NCBI GenBank assembly: GCA_002254825.2
Contig: NJEL02000065.1
Coordinates: 1 to 12,869, forward strand
Direction: 5' to 3'
From: Methanosarcinales archaeon ex4572_44
GTDB lineage: Archaea; Halobacteriota; Methanosarcinia; Methanosarcinales; EX4572-44
Length of the DNA stretch: 12,869 bases
The notes under the pieces were generated by a model. It did no database searches. It saw only the letters and a program-made list of their open reading frames with translations, and had not been told where the DNA came from. A program made the translations under genes and the position numbers. Every line of letters begins with the position of its first letter. Within the stretch, counting starts at the first letter, position 1. This document shows, in pieces, positions 1 to 5,634 of the stretch.

Positions 1-129
1 TACGCTGCTCTCGTTGGGTTTAAAGTAAACTTCACCCTGTGCTGACGCCGCAATCCCCATTGCAAATACCGATAACAGCACGCTCGTTACCAACAGATAT
101 ATTGATCGATTAGAAATCATATTTTTCAT
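1..129 (-). CDS. N-terminus of an exported protein (partial)
   Basis: The minus strand opens at an ATG at 129 and stays open for 43 codons to the window edge. Residues 1-31 look like a Sec signal peptide: basic start (Lys2, Arg8), hydrophobic core around IYLLVTSVLLSVFAMGIAA, then a small-residue stretch (ASA) suited to signal peptidase. The mature part begins QGEVYFKPNESSV. That pattern resembles the opening strand of cohesin-like or other extracellular beta-sandwich domains in archaeal surface proteins, but this is only a weak inference. A second in-frame ATG lies at 120. It sits about 26 bp from the TATA-like box at 141-150, so a leaderless start there is also plausible. The body and C-terminus are outside the window, so the function is unknown. 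Confidence 0.6.
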   Translation of the reverse strand, partial: MKNMISNRSIYLLVTSVLLSVFAMGIAASAQGEVYFKPNESSV

Positions 130-140
130 CCCATTTAACA

Positions 141-150
141 TAATTTATAA
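141..150 (-). promoter_or_regulatory. TATA-like box for the left-edge gene
   Basis: Read on the minus strand this is TTATAAATTA, a good archaeal TATA match. An expected start of transcription about 26 nt from the box centre falls near 120, on the second ATG of the exported-protein gene. Inference from sequence only. Confidence 0.4.
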
Positions 151-329
151 CACATGAAAAAGTTTGTAACACCACGACCGCCACACATCCATGGCTTTCT
201 TACTTTCTTATTATGTTATGTCTACATAAGTTTTACGATTTTTACTTCACGAGAGCATCTCATATTCAAAGACTCTCTCCACCCATCAGATTGTTAATTC
301 TCCAAACCCCAGAGCTTTACAACCCCGCA

Positions 330-340
330 CAATAAAAAGA
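330..340 (-). terminator. Possible T-run terminator after alba
   Basis: About 60 nt past the alba stop, the minus strand reads a C/T-rich run ending in TCTTTTTATT. Oligo-T tracts of this kind commonly end archaeal transcripts. No strong stem precedes it. The rest of 130-398 shows no open frame or repeat that I would defend. Confidence 0.3.
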
Positions 341-398
341 GGAGAGGGAAAGTAGATAATTGATAGTTGAAAGTGCGGAGACTTGCTAACCTTCACTA

Positions 399-680
399 CT
401 AAGCAACACCAAGTAGTATCTCCATGGATGAAACGTTGGATTCACCGCGTTCAGACTCCAGTTTCTCTGTGGAAATCTGTATATCCTTCACGTTGACATT
501 CGGTAAAAATCTGTGCCTCGAAACCTCTGCAACATCAACAGCCCTCGAAATTGCACGACCCCGCGCCTTGATAGTCACTTCACTGGCACCATTATTGAAC
601 TGCGTAACAACTGCTAAAACATAGTTCATAACTGGCTTGTTCCCGATATATACCACATCATCATCTGTCAAATCTGTCAC
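399..680 (-). CDS. albA: Alba family DNA/RNA-binding chromatin protein
   Basis: A 93-residue protein that matches archaeal Alba along its whole length. It has the N-terminal VVYIGNKPVMNYV strand-helix segment with Lys15, equivalent to the acetylated Lys16 of Sulfolobus Alba. This is followed by the very conserved block ARGRAISRAVDVAEVSRHRF and the C-terminal strand region NVSSMEILL. Alba dimers coat DNA and also bind RNA in the archaeal nucleoid. The start is a GTG at 680. No ATG or TTG lies in frame upstream before a TAG, and an AGAG sequence directly precedes the GTG. It appears to be a single-gene transcript with its own TATA box at 731-742. Length is normal for the family. Confidence 0.95.
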   Translation of the reverse strand: MTDLTDDDVVYIGNKPVMNYVLAVVTQFNNGASEVTIKARGRAISRAVDVAEVSRHRFLPNVNVKDIQISTEKLESERGESNVSSMEILLGVA

Positions 681-730
681 CTCTGAAATATCACAAGAAA
701 CCTAACAGTTTCCTATGTGATGATAGTACA

Positions 731-742
731 TATATTTTTTTA
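731..742 (-). promoter_or_regulatory. TATA box for alba
   Basis: The minus strand reads an A-rich BRE-like stretch running into AAAAAATATA, about 51 nt before the GTG start of alba. This predicts a 5' leader of roughly 25-30 nt. The gene is divergent from the DUF1890 operon, and the shared gap 681-959 holds promoters for both. Confidence 0.5.
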
Positions 743-923
743 TCCTGTGCGCTGTCTACCAGTTCTCACACTACTAACCTGACCCCCCATTTTCTCACCA
801 CTGATTCTTTCAAAAAATTCAACTATTACTACATTTTTTTGACTTTCAAAGGTGTGATATTCCATCTTTGCTGAACCATTGCGTGGAATTTTCTTCACAG
901 TGCAGGGCGGGTGCTGTAGAAGA

Positions 924-933
924 CTTTATAAGG
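924..933 (+). promoter_or_regulatory. TATA box for the DUF1890-DUF1894-ribL operon
   Basis: CTTTATAAGG is a strong archaeal TATA match, preceded by a purine-rich GAAGA element in the BRE position. A start of transcription about 26 nt downstream falls near 954. That favours the ATG at 960 over the ATG at 945 and suggests an almost leaderless message. Confidence 0.55.
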
Positions 934-959
934 TCTGTTTACTTATGGGTCTTCTATTC

Positions 960-1229
960 ATGAATAAGGATGCTCTTGTTATGCTTGGTTGTCCGAAATT
1001 TCCTGTGCAGACGAGCCTTGCCCTTTACATGGGGCATAAGCTTGTGGGCGAGGATATTTTACCTGTTTTTGCCGGGAACAAGTCCGCCATTGCGCTTCTG
1101 GAGATTGCTGATCCTGAGGGGCGTTATCGGGGTGGTGGTTTTATGGATCTTGATGATGCGCGTGCTATTCATAATCCGCTGCCGCTTAAGGAAGAGATTG
1201 ATGGGGTGAATAGATGGCTGCCTGTGTAG
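960..1229 (+). CDS. DUF1890 family protein, apparently internally shortened
   Basis: An 89-residue protein from the ATG at 960. The N-terminal part (LVMLGCPKFPVQTSLALYMGHKL, then a NKSAIALLEIADPEGRY segment) matches the methanogen-associated DUF1890 family, whose structural representative is MTH777 of Methanothermobacter. The C-terminal ARAIHNPLPLKEEIDGV resembles the family's ending. As I recall, family members are around 140-157 residues. Here FMDLDD runs straight into ARAIHNP, so a middle block of roughly 50-65 residues seems absent with frame kept. The family has a Rossmann-like fold and no proven function. It overlaps the next gene by 16 nt, in an operon with DUF1894 and ribL. The shortening could be real or an assembly loss. 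Confidence 0.75.
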   Translation: MNKDALVMLGCPKFPVQTSLALYMGHKLVGEDILPVFAGNKSAIALLEIADPEGRYRGGGFMDLDDARAIHNPLPLKEEIDGVNRWLPV

Positions 1230-1498
1230 AGGAGATGGATTATGAAATACTCCTTGCTCGAAGACCGCTTGATGAGTGTTCGAAGCTGATACGGAAGAGG
1301 TGCCGTGAGATTTATTTCGCGAATCCGGGTTTCAGGGTCTTTGAGCTTCACTTGATAGGTGTACCACCCATACCGATCGGCATTGAAAACGAGCACCTGA
1401 TCATCATTTATGTGAAGCCTTGTCATGGAGCTTTTGTTCTCAAGCTGCCTGGTGATGGTGAGGTTGATCGGATACGGGCTGAGTTGAAGAAATCGTAA
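1214..1498 (+). CDS. DUF1894 family methanogenesis-associated protein
   Basis: A 94-residue protein of the DUF1894 family (MTH1880-like), small alpha/beta proteins found almost only in methanogens and relatives. The recognisable parts are EEMDYEILLARR near the N-terminus, the central IGVPPIPIGIENEHLIIIY strand pair and the KPCHGAFVLKL strand. In Methanothermobacter, as I recall, the homologue lies next to hdrBC, which hints at a link to heterodisulfide reductase, but the molecular role is unknown. I chose the ATG at 1214 because GGGGTGA at 1204-1210 is a good Shine-Dalgarno; the alternative ATG at 1235 has GGAG directly abutting it. The gene overlaps the end of DUF1890, and ribL starts 17 nt downstream. 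Confidence 0.85.
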   Translation: MAACVEEMDYEILLARRPLDECSKLIRKRCREIYFANPGFRVFELHLIGVPPIPIGIENEHLIIIYVKPCHGAFVLKLPGDGEVDRIRAELKKS

Positions 1499-1514
1499 TC
1501 GCTGGTGGTCTTTC

Positions 1515-1940
1515 GTGGTGCGTGTGCTTGCTACTGGAACCTTTGATATCCTTCACCCAGGGCATGTGAAGTATCTCAGCGAGTCCAAAAGGCTTGGTGA
1601 CGATCTCTTCGTGATTGTGGCTCGCGAAGAGATGGTTCATCATAAACCAAAGCCGTTTCTCCCGGACGAGCAGCGTCTTGCAATGGTAAAGGCGCTTGGA
1701 ATGGTGGATCATGCAGTGCTTGGTGATGTTGAGAATATGTTCAGACCAGTGCGCGAGATAAGCCCGGACATTGTGACGCTCGGCTACAACCAACACTTCG
1801 ACGAAGAAGAACTGTCAGGGCAATTGGAGAGGGAGGGGATCCATGCGAGGGTTGTGCGGATCAGTGATTCCAAGCAGTGCAAACTCTGCAGCACGCGTGC
1901 CATCATACGGCGCATTCAGGGCATCTATGAGAGAGAATAA
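1515..1940 (+). CDS. ribL: Archaeal FAD synthase (FMN adenylyltransferase), RibL
   Basis: A 141-residue cytidylyltransferase-like protein, the usual length for RibL (MJ1179 family), which adenylates FMN to FAD. The nucleotide-binding motif HPGH is at residues 14-17 in TFDILHPGH. The middle KPFLPDEQRLAMVKAL and DIVTLGYNQ segments are typical of the family. The C-terminus carries Cys122 and Cys125 (QCKLCSTR) where the family has its conserved cysteines, consistent with the reported oxygen sensitivity of the Methanocaldococcus enzyme. Translation probably begins at the GTG at 1515 (another GTG follows at 1518), with GGTGGT at 1503-1508 upstream. It is the third gene of the DUF1890-DUF1894 operon. 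Glycerol-3-phosphate cytidylyltransferase is a related fold, but the overall match favours RibL. Confidence 0.9.
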   Translation: MVRVLATGTFDILHPGHVKYLSESKRLGDDLFVIVAREEMVHHKPKPFLPDEQRLAMVKALGMVDHAVLGDVENMFRPVREISPDIVTLGYNQHFDEEELSGQLEREGIHARVVRISDSKQCKLCSTRAIIRRIQGIYERE

Positions 1941-2301
1941 GTAAAAATAACAGTATCCATTCTCCTTTTCAGCCATTCGTGTCTTGGCATTTTCCCTCCT
2001 TTTCGGGATTTTTCAGAATTTTGTTGTTTTATGCACGGTTTCAGATACATGGTCTGAAAATATGTAATTACTCACGTCTGAATAATATAAAAAAATATTC
2101 TCATAGCTGTAAACAGCGCGTGGAAAAAACAACAGCAAAATCAGACGAGCCCAGAAAAACACCGGCCTATACCGCCAAATAGACTCCAAACCAAATAACC
2201 TGAAAATGTAATCTAACACTTGCAGCAGGATGTAGTTAACTTAGCTATCTGGGCAGAAGCACCGCAAAGTCTATTTTTGTGTGGGTTGAAGGTTGTGTGT
2301 T
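1941..2301 (+). other. Non-coding gap between ribL and mobB-moaE
   Basis: About 360 nt with no gene that I would support. The first part holds several T-runs (for example around 2009-2013) that may end the ribL transcript. A perfect 7-bp hairpin lies at 2039-2059. An AT-rich stretch at 2080-2100 can fold on itself (GAATA/TATTC). Short open frames on both strands here have low-complexity, unrecognisable products. A clear promoter for the next gene is not visible; a weak CTATTTTTG lies at 2271-2279. Confidence 0.5.
2039..2059. repeat. Inverted repeat (7-bp stem, 7-nt loop)
   Basis: TTTCAGA at 2039-2045 is the exact reverse complement of TCTGAAA at 2053-2059, with loop TACATGG. It is flanked by AT-rich DNA. 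It may be an RNA hairpin past ribL or a protein-binding site. No T-run follows on the plus strand, so a simple terminator is not supported. Confidence 0.45.
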
Positions 2302-3138
2302 ATGAAGATCATCTCTGTTGTTGGGTATAAGAATTCGGGTAAGACTGCGCTTGTGGAGAAGTTGGTTGGTGCGTTGGGGTGTTGTGGGAGGGTTGGAACT
2401 GTTAAGCATGTTTCAGGCGAGGGGTTGACCTTGGGTGGGACTGATACTGATCGGCATATTGCATCTGGTGCAGAGGTTACGGTGGCTGTTTCTGGTGATG
2501 AGCTTGTTAAGTTTGTTGGTGGTGTGGGTCTTCGAAGCGCGCTTGATGAGCTTTGTGATGATGGTATAGATTTTGCTGTGGTGGAGGGTTTTAAGGATAG
2601 TGGGCTTCCAAAGATCTCTATTGGTATCGGGTCGGATACGCTGGATAATGTGGTGAAATATGTTGAGGTGGGTCAGGATTTTGATGAGGAGTTGGTGGGT
2701 GAGCTTGTTAGGTTGACCTTGGCGCAGAGGGATTATCATACGTTGAAGTCGCTTATTCGTCGTGTCAGGGCAAATCTTGGGATAAGGTATGCTGGTGCGA
2801 TTGGGAGTTTTACTGGTATTGTGCGTGAGGTTACGGGTGATGTCTCTACGAAGGGGTTGGAGTTTGAGCACTATGAGGATGTTGCTGAGGAGAAGATCGA
2901 GCATATCTGTAGTGATCTCAGGGCGCGAGAGGGTGTAGTTGATGTGCTCATGTACCATAGGATGGGGTGGGTCGGTCCTGGTGAGGATATTGTGTATATT
3001 GTGGTTGCTGCGAGCCACCGAGAGCAGTTGTTCTCTGTTCTTCGTGAAGCTATTGAGCGGCTTAAGGTAGAGGTTCCTATCTGGAAGAAGGAGTATACCG
3101 AGAAGGGAGAGTATTGGGTTGAGGGTGGAGGTGGATGA
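2302..3138 (+). CDS. MobB-MoaE fusion, molybdopterin cofactor synthesis
   Basis: A 278-residue two-domain protein. Residues 1 to about 140 form a MobB GTPase domain: P-loop GYKNSGKT at 8-15, VGTVKH at 31-36, TDTDRH at 47-52 and VEGFKDSGLPKI at 94-105. MobB is an accessory factor in attaching the nucleotide to molybdopterin. Residues from about 145 to the end form MoaE, the large subunit of molybdopterin synthase: GAIGSFTGIVREVTGD, LEFEHYEDVAEEKI, YHRMGWVGPGED and the active-site end VPIWKKEY, with Trp261-Lys262-Lys263. MoaE works with MoaD to add the dithiolene sulfurs. The ATG at 2302 is preferred over the TTG at 2293 because the P-loop then sits at its usual position. It appears to be transcribed alone. 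The coding strand is strikingly G+T-rich compared with the 4450-6546 genes. Related fusions occur in other archaea. Confidence 0.92.
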   Translation: MKIISVVGYKNSGKTALVEKLVGALGCCGRVGTVKHVSGEGLTLGGTDTDRHIASGAEVTVAVSGDELVKFVGGVGLRSALDELCDDGIDFAVVEGFKDSGLPKISIGIGSDTLDNVVKYVEVGQDFDEELVGELVRLTLAQRDYHTLKSLIRRVRANLGIRYAGAIGSFTGIVREVTGDVSTKGLEFEHYEDVAEEKIEHICSDLRAREGVVDVLMYHRMGWVGPGEDIVYIVVAASHREQLFSVLREAIERLKVEVPIWKKEYTEKGEYWVEGGGG

Positions 3139-3275
3139 GTGGTGGCTGGGGTCTGTGCGGCAAAGAGTTATATAACTTCTATCTAAAAGTAGGGTCATAG
3201 TCATGATCAGGGGTGTGTCATTCTACTTTCATTCAGATTAAAAATCTAAAAAGAGTTTCTGCGTAGTAGAAACAC

Positions 3276-3295
3276 GTAGAAGGCACACTTTCTAC
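3276..3295 (+). promoter_or_regulatory. Hairpin in the LX leader
   Basis: GTAGAA at 3276-3281 pairs with TTCTAC at 3290-3295 around an 8-nt loop. An overlapping alternative pairs TTTCT at 3256-3260 with AGAAA at 3268-3272, and a third TTTCT/AGAAA pairing runs into the Shine-Dalgarno region (3289-3305). A TATA-like ATTAAAAATCTAAAAAG at 3237-3253 would place the transcript start near 3270, just before the hairpin. Control of the ribosomal protein by leader structure is possible but not shown. Confidence 0.3.
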
Positions 3296-3316
3296 AGATC
3301 AGAAAGGTGTGATGTT

Positions 3317-3499
3317 ATGAGTGAATTTATCGTGAAAGGAAGTTTCAAGGCGGACGACGGATGGAGGGTGTTCACCAAGACCATCAGCAGCAACAATGAG
3401 AAAAACGCTGTTGATAAGACTTATTCATTATTTGGAAGCAAGCACAGGTTGAAACGCAATTCTATCAAGATTGAAAGCGTCTCGGAGGTCGATGCATGA
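3317..3499 (+). CDS. rpl20e: Large-subunit ribosomal protein LX (eL20 family)
   Basis: A 60-residue protein that matches archaeal ribosomal protein LX (eL20/L18a type) from end to end: FIVKGSFKADDGWRVFTKTI at the N-terminus, NEKNAVDKTYSLFGSKHRLKRNSIKIESV at the C-terminus. It is a component of the 50S subunit. GGTG within AAAGGTGTGAT at 3303-3313 provides a Shine-Dalgarno before the ATG at 3317. Its stop overlaps the start of pfdA (ATGA at 3496-3499), so the two are translationally coupled. The LX-pfdA pair is a common euryarchaeal arrangement, which as I recall is often followed by ftsY; here ycaO follows instead. Confidence 0.93.
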   Translation: MSEFIVKGSFKADDGWRVFTKTISSNNEKNAVDKTYSLFGSKHRLKRNSIKIESVSEVDA

Positions 3500-3954
3500 G
3501 TCAAGAGTGGCAGATAACACAGGAAGAGATTAATGAGATGTTAGCTCAATACCAGCAGTACCAACAGCAAGCAGAAGTATTTGCACAGCAATTGAGGCTT
3601 ATAGAGATGTCGCTCTCGGATATACACAAGGCGATTGCGACCATTGAAGGTATGGGCAAGAGAGAAGCGGGTGAAGAGAGTCTTGTGCCGATTGGTGCTG
3701 GATCGTTCATACACGCTGTGTTGACAAGACCTGATACGGTGGTGCTTGGTGTTGGTGCAGGGGTCTGTTTGGAAGAAGGTGTTGATGTAGCAAGAGAGAA
3801 GCTTGGGAAGAGGAGAGAGGAGATAGAGAGTGCTATGGGCGATCTCAGGAAACGACTTTCAGAGTTAACAGGTAAGATCCAGCAGATTCAACAGGTGCTT
3901 GTACAGGTGCAGCGGGCTGAAGAGCAGCAATTACAACAACCCATAGTAGGGTGA
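3496..3954 (+). CDS. pfdA: Prefoldin subunit alpha
   Basis: A 152-residue protein with the prefoldin alpha layout. There is an N-terminal coiled-coil helix rich in Gln/Leu (residues about 5-50: EEINEMLAQYQQYQQQAEVFAQQLRLIEMS). A central beta-hairpin region follows, with LVPIGAGSFIHAVLTRPDTVVLGVGAGVCLE. A second long coiled coil (about 98-145) ends in Gln-rich sequence. Two alpha and four beta subunits form the jellyfish-shaped holdase that hands unfolded proteins to the thermosome. The start codon overlaps the LX stop and the end overlaps the ycaO start (TGATG at 3952-3956), so coupled translation across all three genes is likely. Confidence 0.93.
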   Translation: MSQEWQITQEEINEMLAQYQQYQQQAEVFAQQLRLIEMSLSDIHKAIATIEGMGKREAGEESLVPIGAGSFIHAVLTRPDTVVLGVGAGVCLEEGVDVAREKLGKRREEIESAMGDLRKRLSELTGKIQQIQQVLVQVQRAEEQQLQQPIVG

Positions 3955-4433
3955 TGAAATCACTTGAACTCGACCACTCGCTCAGATACCTGAATGGCAC
4001 GTATCGCGTCTTGAGCGAAGAAGAGTCACTTCTTAAGATCGGGTCTGTGCAGTCAAAGGTGGGTGTCACGCGGGTTGCACAGATAACAGATCTTGATCGC
4101 ATCGGCATACCTGTTCATTCGGTCACACGCCCAAGTGCCGCTAGGGGTGCAATCTCGGTTTACTCTGGTAAGGGTGTGAGTGATGAGCAGTCAAGGATCT
4201 CGGCTGTGATGGAGGCTGTTGAGCGCTGTCTGGGGGAAGCTCCTCGTAACAATGCCGATATAAAAGAGCCACATTTCGCGGGAGAACAAATCGTTGACTC
4301 TTATTCTCACCTGAAGGGATTTGAGAATCCGGTTGACCCAAATGAACTGATACTCCCGAAGCCACTCTCGCCAGAGACGCAACTTGAGTGGGTGCGTGGC
4401 TGGGATCTTCTCGCTGACGAGGATGTGTACTGA
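3954..4433 (+). pseudogene. ycaO: YcaO-type thioamidation cyclodehydratase, N-terminal part of a broken gene
   Basis: 159 residues from the ATG at 3954 (a GTG at 3951 is also in frame). It matches the N-terminal part of the methanogen YcaO proteins that, with TfuA, convert a glycine of McrA to thioglycine using ATP and sulfide. The segments SVQSKVGVTRVAQITDLDRIGIPVHSV and ARGAISVYSGKGVS are diagnostic. SRISAVMEAVER carries the Ser-x3-Glu-x2-Glu ATP/Mg pattern known from Escherichia coli YcaO (Ser71/Glu75/Glu78). The frame stops at a TGA (4431) immediately after WVRGWDLLADEDVY, a point where the family continues for well over 200 more residues. The continuation is in another frame from 4429, minus a block that contains the second half of the ATP site. 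As assembled, the gene cannot make an active enzyme. Confidence 0.85.
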
Positions 4434-4986
4434 TGCTGGTGTTGATGTGTATCTCTGGTACCTGCCGTCTGAGACAGGTATTCCTACCGTGCTTGCAGCA
4501 CTTGACGACACAGCCCTGAGGGACCCAGCACTCCTCGTAATCGGGGCAGGTGCACACCTCGACCCTGCCGTTGCAGTGAATCGGGCACTCACCGAAGCGG
4601 CACAGTCCAGACTCGTTCAGATACACGGTGCACGCGAGGACACTGAGAGAGAAATGGTCATGCGCAGAGCAGGCTACACAAGTGTCAAACGGATCAATCG
4701 GCACTGGTACAACAAGATGAGAGAGACAATCACACTCCATGAGATCGAGAATTACGCAGAGCGACGCCCGTGTGACAATATACGGATCGCTCTCGATAGA
4801 ATCGCACGGATCGCCAGAAGAGCGATCATCGTCAACCTCACACGAGAGAGCATCGAGATACCTGTCATACGCACCATAATACCAGGACTTGAAGTCTCGG
4901 CACTCGATTCAACACGCATCGGACCACGGGTCCGTGAGCAGATGAAACTCGGAGGAAAGCATCTGTGGAAAAAGAGAGGAGGATAA
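4384..4986 (+). pseudogene. ycaO: YcaO-type thioamidation cyclodehydratase, C-terminal part of a broken gene
   Basis: This frame carries the C-terminal half of the same YcaO. Family similarity begins at TDAGVDVYLW (codon 4429). It continues through ETGIPTVLAALDD, PALLVIGAGAHLDPAVAVNRALTEAAQSRLVQIHGAREDT, VKRINRHWYNKM and the C-terminal IPVIRTIIPGLEVSALDSTRIGPRVREQ. Between this and the N-terminal part the family normally has about 80 more residues. They include a motif around SNGLASGNTLEEAI and HGLxEVIERD, whose Asn and Glu residues bind ATP and magnesium; none of it is present in any frame. The ATG at 4384 lies inside the N-terminal part and reads unrelated residues at first, so it is probably not a natural start. 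The end overlaps tfuA by 22 nt. Confidence 0.82.
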
Positions 4987-5627
4987 TCATCTACACAGGC
5001 ACAAGCATCACACACGAAGATGCAAGAAAAATACTCCCAAGCGCCGATTACCGACCACCAGTACGCCGCGGAAACATCCTCGAAGCAATCAGAGAAGAAC
5101 CAGACGTGATCGGAATCATCGACGGCATCTTCTTCAACCGTGCAGCAGTCGGACACAGGGAAATCCTCGAAGCAATCAAATCAGGCATCACAGTCTTCGG
5201 AGGTGCAAGCATGGGCGCACTTCGCGCATCAGAACTTGACAGACACGGAATGATAGGAATCGGAACCATCTACCAGCGATACCAGAATGAAACCTACACC
5301 TCAGACGACGAAGTGGCAGTCATAATTGACCCCGAGTCCTGCAAGCCACTCTCAACCCCACTTGTGAACATCCGCGAAACACTTCACAAAGCCGCAGCAG
5401 AACACCTGATCAAACCAGTTGAAGAAAGCGAGATCGTAAAGATTGCGAGAGAAACATACTACCCAGAACGAAACTACCAGAAACTCCTTGAAAAGGCAAC
5501 AGAAAAGACCATCCTCACACGAGAGAGAGCAAAAGAACTCCATAGGTACATCGAGGGGCACGAAGTGGACCTGAAACGAGACGATGCCATAAAATTAATC
5601 AAAAGAATAAAAAGTGGAGCACAGTGA
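4965..5627 (+). CDS. tfuA: TfuA-like protein, partner of YcaO in thioamidation
   Basis: A 220-residue TfuA-family protein. Typical parts are the N-terminal IIIYTGTSITHEDARKILP, the PPVRRGNI turn, GIIDGIFFNRAAVGHREILEAIKSGITVFGGASMGALRASELDRHGMIGIGTIYQ and the helical C-terminus with ETYYPERNYQKLL. In Methanosarcina acetivorans the ycaO-tfuA pair is needed for the McrA thioglycine; TfuA is thought to deliver sulfur or help YcaO. The GTG start at 4965 follows GGAGG at 4951-4955. It overlaps the ycaO end by 22 nt, as expected for a coupled pair. It appears intact even though ycaO is broken. The coding strand is A+C-rich. Confidence 0.88.
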   Translation: MEKERRIIIYTGTSITHEDARKILPSADYRPPVRRGNILEAIREEPDVIGIIDGIFFNRAAVGHREILEAIKSGITVFGGASMGALRASELDRHGMIGIGTIYQRYQNETYTSDDEVAVIIDPESCKPLSTPLVNIRETLHKAAAEHLIKPVEESEIVKIARETYYPERNYQKLLEKATEKTILTRERAKELHRYIEGHEVDLKRDDAIKLIKRIKSGAQ

Positions 5628-5634
5628 ACCATAG

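Noticed and set aside
717..782. GTGATGA and CTGA spaced like C and D boxes of a guide RNA
   Set aside because: No D'/C' pair lies between them, there is no terminal stem, and the interval contains the alba TATA box. The match is likely chance.
848..858. AAAGGTGTGAT, the same 11-mer as the LX Shine-Dalgarno region at 3303-3313
   Set aside because: No start codon or open frame follows it. It is a short match likely due to chance.
1979..2219. Short open frames on both strands after ribL
   Set aside because: The products are unrecognisable and AT-driven, and overlap each other on opposite strands. No ribosome binding site is present.
2413..3204. A 263-codon open frame on the minus strand
   Set aside because: It lies antisense to mobB-moaE. 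Its low-complexity Thr/Asn/Leu/Ile/His product is what the complement of a G+T-rich gene gives. No motif or promoter supports it.
4384..4440. Programmed frameshift joining the two ycaO parts
   Set aside because: No slippery heptamer is seen at the joint, and a whole catalytic block is absent, which frameshifting could not restore.
3954..5627. A RiPP (thiazole or thioamide peptide) biosynthetic cluster
   Set aside because: YcaO and TfuA alone can suggest this, but no precursor peptide, transporter or dehydrogenase is near. The sequence type and neighbours fit the McrA-modifying pair.
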